Positions 36,925-47,800 are shown, numbered from the stretch's first letter. The stretch: DNA of 64,000 nucleotides from Chthonomonas calidirosea T49 (GCF_000427095.1 NC_021487.1:1116710-1180709); one strand, 5' to 3'. The notes: generated by a model from the letters alone, not told the origin. Program-made: numbers and translations.

Positions 36925-38112
36925 CTATGGACCGCTCTTAGGAGGAGCACTGCTCTGCGGCGTCTGAGGTGTAGGGACCGATTGCGAGGGCGCATGCATC
37001 GGCACGCGATAGACACGATACTCTCCACGAATTGATGGAGGTGTAGGGACCGATTGCGCGGGCGCAGGCGTCGACACGGGTGGAGGCTGATTCAACAGCT
37101 GGTTCAGGTGTACTAACACGATACTTGCATATCGTTGGTTGTAGATGACGATCTTATTTTGTGCCAAAAGCCCTTTCAGATACTCCGTGAGAGTTTGGTA
37201 GAAATGCTGCTGGTACTGTGGGAAGGCCTGTTGAAGGTACTGCTCTACCAGCAACGGACGTACCTGCTCGTAACTCATAGACTTGGCAGGCATTTTATGC
37301 GTGAGCTGCACCAGCACATACAGAGGTGTTGGAGCCCCTGGCTGCTTGAGAGGTATCGGTGCATCGGCAAACTGGCCGGGAGAGAGCTTTTCAAGAGCCT
37401 CGTAAAGTTGCGGTTGTTGCTGCTTCACCTGTTCGGCGCTTACTGTTATCTCTTCTCCGTCGAAGGGTGGGGCATCCCGTTCGCGTTGAGCCTCCGCCGC
37501 GAAATTCCCTGTGGCTTTCAACCGGTTCAGCGTTTCAATGCCATCTTGTTCGTTCTTAACCAAGAGCATCCTCACAACAAAGCGCTCCGGCAGATCGAGT
37601 TGGCTCTTTTCTCGGGCATACATCTGTTTCAGTTGGGATTCATCTACATGGTCTGTATCGGCACCAATGGTGAGAATCTCGTAAAGAAGTATGAGTTGCT
37701 TTTTTAGCTGGCTTTCCGAGATTAGACCACGTCTAATGTTATCGTCGAGATTGGGGTCTTTTTCTCGTTGATACTCTAAAATTCGATCGATGAAATCGTC
37801 CGACGGAATGAACCCCTTCTGTTGTGCAAGCTGTTGGGTAGCCGCTTCACGAATGAGATACAGCAGAGCTAGGGGACCGGCCTGCAGATCGGGAGCGTTG
37901 CTAAAATCGGCCTGTGTAAGGTTTTCAAGGGTATCGTAATAGCGCTTCATGCTAATACTCTGACCGCCCACTTGGGCGATAATGCTATCGCCTTGGCATC
38001 CTGTCAGCAGAGGTAGCAATAGTAGACACAGAGTTCCAGCGACCTGTCGAAGAGAGAGACGCCAGCCACAACAAGCAAGGCCTTGGCCTTGACGAAAGGA
38101 AACGGAAGCCAA
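36925..38112 (-). CDS. SurA/PrsA-like peptidyl-prolyl isomerase lipoprotein
   Basis: This 395-residue protein has a hydrophobic signal ending in the lipobox LLTGC, so it is probably a lipoprotein. A SurA/PrsA-type N-terminal chaperone region follows (VGGQSISMKRYYDTLENL ... LIREAATQQLAQQKG). The middle resembles a weak parvulin domain (FVVRMLLVKNEQDGIETLNRLKATG, then LSPGQFADAPIPLKQ). The C-terminus carries a Pro-rich repeat (APAQSVPTPPS and APSQSVPTPQT). It should assist folding of exported proteins. The TTG start has AAGGAG 11 bases upstream. The isomerase domain is divergent and may lack activity. Confidence 0.75.
   Translation of the reverse strand: MASVSFRQGQGLACCGWRLSLRQVAGTLCLLLLPLLTGCQGDSIIAQVGGQSISMKRYYDTLENLTQADFSNAPDLQAGPLALLYLIREAATQQLAQQKGFIPSDDFIDRILEYQREKDPNLDDNIRRGLISESQLKKQLILLYEILTIGADTDHVDESQLKQMYAREKSQLDLPERFVVRMLLVKNEQDGIETLNRLKATGNFAAEAQRERDAPPFDGEEITVSAEQVKQQQPQLYEALEKLSPGQFADAPIPLKQPGAPTPLYVLVQLTHKMPAKSMSYEQVRPLLVEQYLQQAFPQYQQHFYQTLTEYLKGLLAQNKIVIYNQRYASIVLVHLNQLLNQPPPVSTPAPAQSVPTPPSIRGEYRVYRVPMHAPSQSVPTPQTPQSSAPPKSGP
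36968..37058. repeat. 19-bp direct repeat inside the lipoprotein gene
   Basis: GGTGTAGGGACCGATTGCG occurs at 36968-36986 and 37040-37058, 72 bases apart and in frame. It encodes the doubled AQSVPTP-type segment of the Pro-rich tail. Confidence 0.8.
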
Positions 38113-38175
38113 AGGTAGAATGTCTCCTTAATGAAGGATTTTGTTTAGAAAGAGATGGCCGCTTGGAATGGCTTC

Positions 38176-38691
38176 TTAGCGATGGGTCAGTTTCAGCCCC
38201 AACAACGTCTCCACCTCGCCCTCGGATACGCCTACTTCACGGGCTATAGTAGCCGGAGGGATACCTTTTTCCGCTAAGGCATAGATGGCCTCTTTTGGAG
38301 CGGTGGTTTTAGTAGGCGTTGGTGAAGATTCGATGGGAGCGCCCTTGAGGTCGTGGTTTACCGCTCCCTCTTTTTGGGACTTGCCGCTCCTCTGCGTCAG
38401 CGCAGCTGTTGGCTCCGCAAGCTCCTCATATCGTTTTATCTGGCGCTCTAAGGAGGCCAACAGCTCACGCGCTTCTTCGCAGCTGCGCTCGAGCCGAACA
38501 GAGGCCTCTAACGACGCCTCCTCCAGCTGCTCGATGAGCCGATTCACATTCCGCTGCAAGCCCTTTAGCTCCGAAAGCACAGGCGCCTCGATAGCACGAA
38601 CGGAAAGCTCGGCGCGAGCTTTTTGAAACAAAACCCATCCTACCGTGAGCAGGAGTATCTGCAGAGCAAAACCTATGGCCTGCCACTCCAT
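38176..38691 (-). CDS. Membrane-anchored coiled-coil protein with C-terminal HTH, SwrB/DUF6115-like layout
   Basis: This product of about 171 residues has an N-terminal membrane segment (ALQILLLTVGWVLF), a long coiled coil (about 30-95), a Pro/Thr/Lys linker and a C-terminal helix-turn-helix-like segment (IYALAEKGIPPATIAREVGV, then SEGEVETLL). Bacillus SwrB (YlxL), encoded right after sigD, has a membrane anchor and coiled coil, and DUF6115 proteins end in a similar HTH. The location two genes after fliA fits such a role in flagellar export or expression. The ATG at 38691 has GAAAGG 9 bases upstream; the ATG at 38700 is too close to it. Confidence 0.62.
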   Translation of the reverse strand: MEWQAIGFALQILLLTVGWVLFQKARAELSVRAIEAPVLSELKGLQRNVNRLIEQLEEASLEASVRLERSCEEARELLASLERQIKRYEELAEPTAALTQRSGKSQKEGAVNHDLKGAPIESSPTPTKTTAPKEAIYALAEKGIPPATIAREVGVSEGEVETLLGLKLTHR

Positions 38692-38773
38692 ACGGAACAT
38701 CCTTTCTCAATACGAATAATATGGCACAAAACGGCGTCGAAAAACATCTCTCTTGCAGGCAGTTCTCTCATGA

Positions 38774-39043
38774 CTAGGTGATAATATCTATATGAGGAGT
38801 TTTGGAGAGAACCGGGGCCTCTTCTGACACGATCGTCTCATCCGTCGCCATGGTGGTTCCTGCAAGTGCATCGGCACTTAGCTCTACCACGTCCTCCTCA
38901 GCTGTGGTGTCCTCTTCCTGCTTCTTTGGCGGTTTCTCTTGATGCTGCTCCGGAGAAGGGCGCTGGCGCGGCTCTCGCCCCACTTCGCGAATGCTTTCTG
39001 TATTTTCGATTCGGTGAATAGAAAGTAAATCGCTTTGATCCAT
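38774..39043 (-). CDS. Small acidic protein in the fliA cluster, unknown function
   Basis: This 89-residue, highly charged and probably disordered protein has a strong ribosome site (AAGGAGG) and lies between fliA and the coiled-coil gene. The phrase EEDVVELSADAL near the middle resembles the D-x-VELS segment found in short proteins of other flagellar gene clusters. No enzymatic motif is visible. It is presumably translated, as ribosome site and spacing are excellent. Confidence 0.6.
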   Translation of the reverse strand: MDQSDLLSIHRIENTESIREVGREPRQRPSPEQHQEKPPKKQEEDTTAEEDVVELSADALAGTTMATDETIVSEEAPVLSKTPHIDIIT

Positions 39044-39087
39044 TTGTTACCTCCTTCACCGATGCCCGCCGCGGAGAGCGGAGGCCA

Positions 39088-39858
39088 TCAGTGAAAAAGC
39101 TCCTTATCTCGCTGCAAGTACCCCTGCAATCGAACGACCGCCTGGGTATGCAACTGATAAACTCGAGACTCCGAGATCGAAAGGATACGACCGATCTCTT
39201 TAAACGTCAATCCCTCATAGTAGTAAAGGGATATCACCAAACGCTCCCGTTCTGGCAGACGATCGATCGCCTTGCCAAGCATATGTTTGCGTTCCTGTAG
39301 CTCCGCCTCAACAGAGGGCAAGAGACGCTCGTCTTGAATAACATCGGAGAGGTGGAGGTTCTCGCCGTTTTCACTGCCAACGAGAACATCCTCTAAGGAT
39401 AACAGAGAGGACCTCCCTGCCTCGATGAGCAGCTTGTGGAACTCATCCATCTCCATATGGAGTTCGGCGGCCACCTCCTCTTCTGTGGCAGGGCGCCCAA
39501 GTCTTGCCTCCAAAAGGTTGTAGGTTCGTTCCAACATTTTGATGCGCTCACGAGCCGAACGGGGTACCCAGTCGTCCTCACGTAGCATTTCAAGAATAGC
39601 ACCACGAATAAGGGCAATAGCATAAGTTTCGAACTTTACTTGCCGCGAGGGGTCGTACTGGTCAACGGCTTTGATCAAGCCTAAAGCTCCCGCGCTCACC
39701 AGATCTTCTCGATCCAGGCTAGGCGGAAGATTCGCTATCACCCGTCCCGCTGTGATCTTCACCAAGTAAGCGAAATGTTGTATTAAACGCGCTCGAGCGT
39801 TCTCATCTTGAAACTCTTTGAAACGATACCAATCCCTTTGCACATCTTCTGGTCTCAT
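39088..39858 (-). CDS. fliA: Flagellar-type sigma factor FliA/SigD (sigma-28 family)
   Basis: This 256-residue sigma-70 family protein lacks region 1.1. It has region 2 (DREDLVSAGALGLIKAVDQY, FETYAIALIRGAILEMLREDDW), region 3 (ATEEEVAAELHMEMDEFHKL) and region 4 (LPERERLVISLYYYEGLTFK, then EIGRILSISESRVYQLHTQA). The short region 2 and WVPRSARERIK segment are typical of FliA/SigD/WhiG. The ATG at 39858 follows AAAGGAG by 8 bases; an upstream ATG at 39903 would add 15 residues. No anti-sigma flgM is seen. Confidence 0.9.
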   Translation of the reverse strand: MRPEDVQRDWYRFKEFQDENARARLIQHFAYLVKITAGRVIANLPPSLDREDLVSAGALGLIKAVDQYDPSRQVKFETYAIALIRGAILEMLREDDWVPRSARERIKMLERTYNLLEARLGRPATEEEVAAELHMEMDEFHKLLIEAGRSSLLSLEDVLVGSENGENLHLSDVIQDERLLPSVEAELQERKHMLGKAIDRLPERERLVISLYYYEGLTFKEIGRILSISESRVYQLHTQAVVRLQGYLQRDKELFH

Positions 39859-39934
39859 CGGGTTCACTCCTTTATTGCGAAACGCCGACGTCAAAGCTCT
39901 CACGTACGGCGCTCCGGTATGACTTTAGTAACGA

Positions 39935-40261
39935 TTATTGTTTGGAATTTCCTTCCCTCTGATTTTCCGACTTAACTCCCAACAGGTCTGCCACCGTTGT
40001 GCCTGGCACAATGACATCCAGCTTAGGCTCTGTCTCTTCCCTTCCTTCCTCAAGCAGAGCAGAATCTAACGTCCCCTCTCGCGTTCCTTCGGTAAGCGCA
40101 TAGCGCAGCACAAGGCCGAAACCGGCGAACACGAGAAACGCCGCCGTCGAACGAGCGAGGCAAGTTCCCGGCGAGGTGCCATTTAGCAGACTTAAAAAAG
40201 AGACTAACATGGCGGAAAATGCACCTAATATAGTTGGTAGTTGGGAGGTCAACGACTTCAC
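39935..40261 (-). CDS. Small membrane protein between flhG and fliA, unknown function
   Basis: This 108-residue protein has two hydrophobic segments (about 9-24 and 34-52) and an acidic cytoplasmic tail (EEGREETEPKLDVIVPGTTV). The start may be the GTG at 40261 (AAGG 5 bases upstream) or an ATG at 40210, which would leave one full segment. Small membrane proteins of unknown role occur at this position in several flagellar clusters. I cannot name a family with confidence. Confidence 0.5.
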   Translation of the reverse strand: MKSLTSQLPTILGAFSAMLVSFLSLLNGTSPGTCLARSTAAFLVFAGFGLVLRYALTEGTREGTLDSALLEEGREETEPKLDVIVPGTTVADLLGVKSENQREGNSKQ

Positions 40262-40295
40262 ACGCCTTATCCCTGTGGATAAAATTTTGGAAATA

Positions 40296-40347
40296 GATAC
40301 ACCCCAATGGGGTATATCTATGAATCTTTACTTTGAATCTTTACTTT
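40296..40347. repeat. Inverted repeat and 13-bp tandem duplication after flhG
   Basis: GATACACCCC and GGGGTATATC (40296-40318) form arms with one mismatch around AAT. They are followed by GAATCTTTACTTT twice in tandem (40322-40347). Together they fill most of the 119-base gap between flhG and the small membrane protein. They could form a transcript end or an operator. Confidence 0.5.
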
Positions 40348-40380
40348 GTGATCGTTCGGACTCCTGCTTACCCGACGAGC

Positions 40381-41343
40381 TTAACGCCCTCCAAGATGCC
40401 TGTTAAAGAAACGTTGCATGCGATTTAGGAGTCCTCCTACCCCTTCCACTTCCGCCGGTGCCGGGGCAGAGTAGGTAAGCTGATGGGCTATCTTTCGCAC
40501 GGCGCGTGCCGCAGGCGAGGAGGGATAGCTCAATAAAAACGGTTTGCCGTTTCGCACAGCTTGCCCCACTACAGGGTCGTGAGGAATGCTTCCAAGAGAC
40601 ACCACCTCTGTTCCCAGAAAACGGCGTGCGATGGAGACGACGCGCTCCTGGGCGGAACGGGCTTCTGCCTCGTTTTGCGCCATATTGACTGCCAGCATAA
40701 GGCGCGACTGGGGGTTCTCATGATAGACCGTTTTGATAATTGCGTAGGCGTCGGTTAGGGCCGTTGGCTCCGGCGTGGTAACCACCAACACCTCTCCGGC
40801 AGCACAGAGGAAAGCCAGCACATTTCGGGCCAAGCCGGCTCCTGTGTCTATAAGCACGACGTCTGCTAACGCATCAAGCTCTCCTAGGCTCTCAATAAGG
40901 GCTTCACGACGGATGGCATCGAGATCGGCAAGTTCCGCTAATCCCGAGGCGCCAGCCACAATGCGAATGCCGTTAGGACCTGGGCAAAGTACCTCGCGCA
41001 ACGACCGATCGCCGTGCGTTACGTGCTCTAAGTTATATTGTGGGTAGATGCCTAACACCACATGGAGATTGGCCAAGCCGAGATCGGCATCCACAACGAT
41101 CACACGGTTGCCGGTTTCGGCTAGAGCAAGGGACAGGTTGGAAGAAAAGTTCGTTTTGCCAACCCCTCCTTTACCGCTCGTAACAGCGATAACGCGCGCT
41201 CTGCGCACCTGCGCGGGTGGGGTGACGACGGCCTGCGCAAACGTCTCGGAGCTCTTCTCGGTAAGAGATGGACTTGTAGCTGCCTTTCTCTCATCCCGAT
41301 TCTGACTTGCCAAAGCCCGAAGTCCATGCGCTTGGTCTAGCAT
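40381..41343 (-). CDS. flhG: MinD-like flagellar number regulator FlhG (FleN/YlxH)
   Basis: FlhG is a ParA/MinD-type ATPase that, with the GTPase FlhF, controls flagellar number and position. The 320-residue protein begins MLDQAHGLRALA, the DQAxxLR motif by which FlhG activates FlhF. It has the deviant Walker A TSGKGGVGKTN at 56-65, VVDADLGLANLHVVLG and VVLIDTGAGLARNV. The C-terminal amphipathic LLNRMQRFFNRHLGG is a likely membrane-targeting helix. FlhF would be expected upstream but is not in this window, which has a rightward gene instead. Confidence 0.9.
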   Translation of the reverse strand: MLDQAHGLRALASQNRDERKAATSPSLTEKSSETFAQAVVTPPAQVRRARVIAVTSGKGGVGKTNFSSNLSLALAETGNRVIVVDADLGLANLHVVLGIYPQYNLEHVTHGDRSLREVLCPGPNGIRIVAGASGLAELADLDAIRREALIESLGELDALADVVLIDTGAGLARNVLAFLCAAGEVLVVTTPEPTALTDAYAIIKTVYHENPQSRLMLAVNMAQNEAEARSAQERVVSIARRFLGTEVVSLGSIPHDPVVGQAVRNGKPFLLSYPSSPAARAVRKIAHQLTYSAPAPAEVEGVGGLLNRMQRFFNRHLGGR

Positions 41344-41537
41344 AGGTGAGCGTCTCCTGCGTAGAATTTACCTTGGTAGAGTTTCCGCATGAGGTGCCGA
41401 AACCCTGATGGCAAGTACCTATCTCTCATAGGCACTGTGAAGAAGCTATAGTCTTCCCAAATTATCGGCATTATCGGCACGGAAATGTAGGATCAAGAGG
41501 GCTTTTTAGAGCGCTGCCCAAAAGACTTCGCTTCGGC

Positions 41538-41567
41538 TTGACAGAGCTAGCTAATACGAAACATAAT
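41538..41567 (+). promoter_or_regulatory. Likely promoter of the DUF6785-type gene
   Basis: TTGACA (41538-41543) and CATAAT (41562-41567) are 18 bases apart, about 78 bases before the ATG at 41646. Confidence 0.6.
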
Positions 41568-41645
41568 GAGCACGGCTCAAGCCCACAGCTCTGGTTTGTC
41601 GCCCAGGCCCTCGTATTACAGAAGTTAGCGCTCCTGGAGGAAAGC

Positions 41646-43679
41646 ATGGCGGTTTCGCCCAGCAATCTTTCACAATCTAAAGAGACACCCGCGCGAAGTG
41701 CCCTTAGCTTGAAAGCGCTTCTCATTGGGCTTATCTGCGTGGGTGTTACTTGTGTGCTTGTTTGCTACGCCGAACTCGTCGTCGGGAAAATTCAGATAGG
41801 CTACCTGCAGCTTCCCCCTGTCGTAGTGGGCATGTTGGCCCTGATCTTAGGCATACAAGCCATCCTCCGCAAGCTTTCGGAGCGCCTCAGTTTGGCTCAA
41901 CATGAACTCTACACCATCTACGTCATGATGCTGTTGGCATCCATGGTCTCTTCTCGCGGCATTATGGAGAAGCTCATCCCTCTCCTCGTGGTGCCAAACT
42001 ACTTTGCTTCTCCCACAAACGGGTGGGCCAGCATGTTTTTTAAATGGATTCCGAAATGGGCGGTTCCCTGGGATCCGCACGGCCCTCCAAAACAGTTTGT
42101 TGCCGCCCGCTTTTTCGATGGCCTACGCCCAGGAGAGCACATCCCTTGGGCACTCTGGGCTTTTCCTCTTGCAGCTTGGGGGCTATTTGTCGGGCTGCTC
42201 TTCACTGCTTTTCTCTGCCTTGCCGCCCTCCTAAGACGCCAATGGGCCGATAATGAGCGTCTCACCTTTCCTCTTGCGCAACTTCCCTTAGAGATGATCC
42301 GTGGAGAGAACATCACCATAGGGGGCAGTACTCAACCAAGCTTCCTTAAGAATCGCCTCATGTGGCTGGGCTTCGCCATCCCAGCTTTTGTATTTGGCCT
42401 TAAAGGGCTACATCAGTACGCCCCCGCTGTGCCCGACATCACAACCGACTTCGATCTTAACAGCTTGCTTTTTTCGCAACCGCCCTACAATAGCGCCATT
42501 GGCTTTTTTCATGTCTATATCTCGTTTATGGCCATTGGCTTTTTCTACCTACTGCCTTCCGACCTTCTCTTTTCCCTGTGGTTCTTTTTTCTGCTGACCC
42601 GTCTGGAGGACATTCTCGGAGCCCGCTTCGGCTATCAGTTTCCTACCATGCCCATGTACGGCTGTAAAACCTATCAGGGCTACCAGTTTATAGGCTGTTA
42701 TCTCACGCTCGTGGGCTACATGATCTACACCGCACGTCCCTATCTTCGAGCTATCTGGAGCGCTTTGTGGACATGGAGGCGGCCCGTCTGTTTGCCGGGT
42801 GAAGAGAACGAGTTGCTACCCTATCGCTTTGCTACCTTCGGCCTCGTAGGCAGTGTACTGCTGCTCGCGTTATGGCTGCACCTGCTGGGCATGAGCTACT
42901 GGCTTGCTCTCTTCGAGCTCGGAGTCGGCATATTCGTTATCGCCCTCGTCATGGCACGTAGTACCTCCGAGGCAGGCATGTTGATGACCGAAACCTGCTT
43001 TCGTCCCACCGATATCTATCGAATGGTAGGTGATCTACGCAACCTAGGTCCGGCGAATCTCACCTCCTTAGCCTTTCTAGATGCGGTGATGCTACGTGAC
43101 CAACGCGGACTGATTCTTACCGGCTTCCTCGACTCGATGAAACTTGCCGATGGTCTATCTGTGCGCCGTCGAACTCTTGTGCCGGTTTTCCTACTGGCAT
43201 TCATCACAGCCCTGCTTGTTTCCGGCTACTACAGCATCCACCTGCCCTACACCTACGGCGCTGTTCAAATGTATAGCTACGTCTATCAGGGCAATCCGGT
43301 TTGGGCTTTCACCGATGCGGCCTCTACCATGAACCACACCAACCCCAATATTCAGTTCTTCGATATACTCAATTTTGGGATAGGAATTTTGGTAACGGTG
43401 CTGATAGTCGCATTGCGTAGCCGCTTGCCTTGGTTTCCATTTCATCCTCTAGGCTATGCGCTCTCCGGTAGTTGGACGATGATGGTGTTTTGGTTTCCTT
43501 GTCTTGTTGCGTGGGTTTTAAAATCGCTGATCATCCGGTATGGCGGCATGAAGCTCTACGCACGCCTGCGCCCTCTCTTTCTGGGAGCTGTGTTGGGCGA
43601 GTTCATCATGGCTATTCTCTTCACCGTACCGGCCATCTTCAACCGCTTTACACCCACTCCTACCTTCCCTTGGCCATAG
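41646..43679 (+). CDS. DUF6785/DUF6784-type polytopic membrane protein
   Basis: This product of about 677 residues has some 14 hydrophobic segments. The block ALLRRQWADNERLTFPLAQL near residue 200 and the loop HYxYxHQ-like region near IFVIALVMARSTSEAGMLMT recall the large DUF6785 membrane family of Planctomycetota, Verrucomicrobiota and Armatimonadota. The family is thought to be related to OPT-type transporters; no substrate is known. The ATG at 41646 has CTGGAGG 7 bases upstream. It is convergent with the PII gene, 4 bases apart. Confidence 0.72.
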   Translation: MAVSPSNLSQSKETPARSALSLKALLIGLICVGVTCVLVCYAELVVGKIQIGYLQLPPVVVGMLALILGIQAILRKLSERLSLAQHELYTIYVMMLLASMVSSRGIMEKLIPLLVVPNYFASPTNGWASMFFKWIPKWAVPWDPHGPPKQFVAARFFDGLRPGEHIPWALWAFPLAAWGLFVGLLFTAFLCLAALLRRQWADNERLTFPLAQLPLEMIRGENITIGGSTQPSFLKNRLMWLGFAIPAFVFGLKGLHQYAPAVPDITTDFDLNSLLFSQPPYNSAIGFFHVYISFMAIGFFYLLPSDLLFSLWFFFLLTRLEDILGARFGYQFPTMPMYGCKTYQGYQFIGCYLTLVGYMIYTARPYLRAIWSALWTWRRPVCLPGEENELLPYRFATFGLVGSVLLLALWLHLLGMSYWLALFELGVGIFVIALVMARSTSEAGMLMTETCFRPTDIYRMVGDLRNLGPANLTSLAFLDAVMLRDQRGLILTGFLDSMKLADGLSVRRRTLVPVFLLAFITALLVSGYYSIHLPYTYGAVQMYSYVYQGNPVWAFTDAASTMNHTNPNIQFFDILNFGIGILVTVLIVALRSRLPWFPFHPLGYALSGSWTMMVFWFPCLVAWVLKSLIIRYGGMKLYARLRPLFLGAVLGEFIMAILFTVPAIFNRFTPTPTFPWP

Positions 43680-43683
43680 CAAA

Positions 43684-44906
<1,223 letters not shown>

Positions 44907-44914
44907 CGTGTTCT

Positions 44915-44952
44915 AAAAGGCTTTGCTCACACGGATATCTCTCTGCAAAGCC
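44915..44952 (-). terminator. Hairpin with T tract before the transglutaminase gene
   Basis: On the minus strand GGCTTTGC (44952-44945) and GCAAAGCC (44926-44919) form an 8-bp stem followed by TTTT (44918-44915). It lies between the alpha-E and transglutaminase genes, just before the latter's start. It may partly terminate or modulate expression. Confidence 0.5.
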
Positions 44953-45005
44953 CGCTTTCCTCTGGATGTCCCATCTCACCTCTCAATAGGCTCTCCTCTC
45001 CCGTC

Positions 45006-45968
45006 CTAATACGCAAGATACTGCGCAGAAATCGCCTCGCCTATCTCGGCGCATCGTCGTTGCACGTCCCGTAAAAAGGAATGAAGCCCTGCTGCCACAA
45101 CCTCTTTAGCGCGACTATAGGTGAGATCGGCGAGGAGACGCCCTACCCGCAGCTCGGCTTCATTGTGCGGCTGGGCTTGTGAGTTTCCACCGATGCGCCG
45201 CAAACAGCCTTCCACACGTGCAATGCCATGACGTACCGAGGCGGGGAAACGGATGTCGAACACCAGAAAATCCACCACGCCCTCCGGGTGAATGCCCTCC
45301 TGATGCACTTTTCGGTACATTTCAAAAGCGCTTACGGACTTCAAAACGGCGATCCATTGATGGATATCGGTGGCCACCTCCTGCAACGGAGAGCGATCAC
45401 CCAGCAACTCCTTGTACTTTATATCGAGCAGACGTGGTGTTTGCGAGGCACGTTCTAAAAAACGACCGGCATCAAGCCAGTCTCGAGCCTCATCCATGAG
45501 CATCGTCCGGTTCAAAAGGCCCTGGAACAGGTGCGAGGCATCTTTCACCATCTGGAAGAAGATGTGGGGCGTATCAGCTAGCATCTTGTCCACGCTCCAC
45601 TCCCGCATTCTAAGGTAGGCGGCATTAAGGCTTTCCCACATCTCGGATGAGAGCTGCTCCCGTACCACGCGCGCATTGTGGCGTGCTCGTTCCCAACAGG
45701 AAAGAATGGAGTTTGGGTTCTCCACATCGAAGGCGAAAAAATGCAGCACGTCGCGGTCGTTTTGCCCCGCATACCGAGCCGCATACGCCTCGGTGCTTCC
45801 AGCAATGGCTAACAAAGGCTCCCAACGCAGCGCTTCATCCTGAGCGGGCGAACCTATCTCCAGCGCTGTGGCATAGTGCACATCTACCATACGAGCGGTG
45901 GCTTCCGCACGTTCTACATAGCGCCCTATCCAAAAGCAGGCATCCGCCTCGCGACACAACATCGTCAC
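45006..45968 (-). CDS. Alpha-E domain protein
   Basis: This 320-residue, mostly helical protein begins [20 protein letters not shown], the hallmark of the alpha-E family. It continues with [17 protein letters not shown] and [20 protein letters not shown]. Alpha-E proteins accompany permuted ATP-grasp and transglutaminase proteins and are proposed to help make or process peptide-like molecules; the chemistry is not proved. The start is GTG 45968 (overlapping the previous stop) or ATG 45962, both served by GGGAGG. Confidence 0.92.
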   Translation of the reverse strand: MTMLCREADACFWIGRYVERAEATARMVDVHYATALEIGSPAQDEALRWEPLLAIAGSTEAYAARYAGQNDRDVLHFFAFDVENPNSILSCWERARHNARVVREQLSSEMWESLNAAYLRMREWSVDKMLADTPHIFFQMVKDASHLFQGLLNRTMLMDEARDWLDAGRFLERASQTPRLLDIKYKELLGDRSPLQEVATDIHQWIAVLKSVSAFEMYRKVHQEGIHPEGVVDFLVFDIRFPASVRHGIARVEGCLRRIGGNSQAQPHNEAELRVGRLLADLTYSRAKEVVAAGLHSFLRDVQRRCAEIGEAISAQYLAY

Positions 45969-47512
45969 TGTGCCTCCCCACTCTGTCTCGGTAAAGCCCC
46001 CGACCGCTGTCGTTGGCTTAAACAGATCGGCTCAGCAAGCTCACCTACAGGCATCTTACCCCCTCGATGCTCGCCGGCTAGCACCCATGTATCCTTACTG
46101 CCCCCGCCTTGCGAGCTGTTCACCACAAACGAGCCTTTCTGCAATGCAACGCGTGTCAGGCCTCCCGGAATAACGGTAACCCCTTTGCGTCCATAAAGCG
46201 TATAGGGTCGCAAGTCCACATGCCGCCCCTCAAAATGATCTTCTACAAAGGTGGGCATACATGAAAAACGGACGAGAGGCTGGGCAACGTAGTTGCGAGG
46301 GTTTGCCTCGATCTTACGCGCAAACTCCTCTCGCTCCTGCGCACTTGCCTGAGGACCGAGGAGCATGCCATAGCCGCCCGACTCGTTGGCAGCTTTGACG
46401 ACAAGCGCATCGAGATGCGCTAAGATATGCTTCCTCTGTATCTCTTCATAGGCTACATAGGTCTCTACATTCGGAAGAATCGGGTCTTCCTGCAGATAGT
46501 AGCGAATAATGCGCGGCACGTAAGCATAGATCACTTTATCATCTGCGACACCGGTGCCTATCGAGTTTGCCAACGCCACGTTACCAGCCCTGTGGGCGTT
46601 GACTAACCCAGGAACACCCAGCAGCGAATCGGGCCGGAAAACAAGCGGATCGAGGAAGTCGTCATCCACCCGCCTGTAGATCACATCCACCCGCACCGGG
46701 CCACGCGTGGTTTTCATAAACACACAGTTATCTTCCACAAAAAGGTCTCGTCCTTCCACTAACACGATGCCAAGCTGCTGGGCAAGAAAAGCGTGCTCAA
46801 AGTAGGCGCTGTTGTAAGAGCCTGGAGTTAGAAGCACGACACACGGGTTCTCTCTACGATCCTCTGGGGAAAGCTCCCTCAGGTTTTCAAGCAGCTGGGT
46901 TGTATAGTGATCTATCGAGCGTACGCTGTAGTCCTGGAAAAGCTGTGGAAACACCCTGGTGAGCGTGACGCGGTTCTGTAAAACATAGGAGACGCCCGAC
47001 GGGCAACGTAGATTGTCTTCAAGCACCAAATAGCGCCCATCGGTATCTCGTAGAATGTCCGTTCCGCAGATATGAATGTAGATACCGCCAGGGGGGTTGG
47101 CTCCCAAAAACTCCCTTCGGAAGAAGGTAGCGCTTAGCACAAGCTCCCAGGGCACGACATGATCGTGTAGAATTTTCTGTTCATGATAGATATCCTGCAG
47201 AAAGAGGTTAAGCGCCACAACGCGTTGAGTTAGCCCCTTCTCGAGGATCTCCCACTCATGCGCTGGAATAATACGCGGCACGAGATCCATAGGAAAAGGG
47301 CGCTCGCCTCCCGATTCATCCCCGTAGACAGCAAAAGTAATCCCTTGTTCCATAAAGCTGCGTTCGGCCAGACGGCATCTACGGCGATACTCCTCTAACG
47401 GCATCTGAGCTAGGCGTAAAAAGAGCGGCCGATAGTGAGCGCGCGGACTTCCATTCGGCTCGAACATCTCATCAAAACAATCTTCGATTAAATAGGAGCT
47501 GAAAAGCGACAT
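45965..47512 (-). CDS. Circularly permuted ATP-grasp protein (type 2)
   Basis: From the ATG at 47512 the product is 515 residues. It carries the CP_ATPgrasp signatures: [100 protein letters not shown] and [17 protein letters not shown]. Relatives are predicted to form amide bonds between small molecules or peptides with ATP, and are encoded with alpha-E and transglutaminase genes as here. An in-frame TTG at 47560 is a weaker start. It overlaps alpha-E by 4 bases. Confidence 0.93.
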   Translation of the reverse strand: MSLFSSYLIEDCFDEMFEPNGSPRAHYRPLFLRLAQMPLEEYRRRCRLAERSFMEQGITFAVYGDESGGERPFPMDLVPRIIPAHEWEILEKGLTQRVVALNLFLQDIYHEQKILHDHVVPWELVLSATFFRREFLGANPPGGIYIHICGTDILRDTDGRYLVLEDNLRCPSGVSYVLQNRVTLTRVFPQLFQDYSVRSIDHYTTQLLENLRELSPEDRRENPCVVLLTPGSYNSAYFEHAFLAQQLGIVLVEGRDLFVEDNCVFMKTTRGPVRVDVIYRRVDDDFLDPLVFRPDSLLGVPGLVNAHRAGNVALANSIGTGVADDKVIYAYVPRIIRYYLQEDPILPNVETYVAYEEIQRKHILAHLDALVVKAANESGGYGMLLGPQASAQEREEFARKIEANPRNYVAQPLVRFSCMPTFVEDHFEGRHVDLRPYTLYGRKGVTVIPGGLTRVALQKGSFVVNSSQGGGSKDTWVLAGEHRGGKMPVGELAEPICLSQRQRSGALPRQSGEAQ

Positions 47513-47800
47513 GGGACCGAAAATCTCCTCAAGGTGTGTCGGCCCGCCGTTGCGCCGCAAGGTCCTGGGGGTGGACGAGAGTTAAGCAGCCGAACCTTCT
47601 CTTTGAAATACGAAGAGAGGGCAGAAACTAGACATCATTTTACCCCCCAACTTCCCTCTTCTGCTGTAAGTAAGTATCGCTTTATGGAAAAAGAGATATT
47701 GCCTACCTTATATGGAGATAGTTCCGGTCTACACATGGTGTGCTTTCTCCACATAAGTCTCACACAATAAGGAAGCAATTTGTCTATGCGCAAAAAATTG
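47513..47800. other. Leader and spacer between the ATP-grasp cluster and the porin gene
   Basis: This AT-rich stretch contains no convincing gene. It would be the long leader of the leftward ATP-grasp transcript if the promoter at 47801-47828 is used. A TAAAAT lies near 47640 on the minus strand but lacks a matching -35 box. Confidence 0.45.

Noticed and set aside
47630-47660. TAAAAT as promoter for the ATP-grasp gene
   Set aside because: No hexamer resembling TTGACA occurs 16-18 bases upstream on the minus strand.
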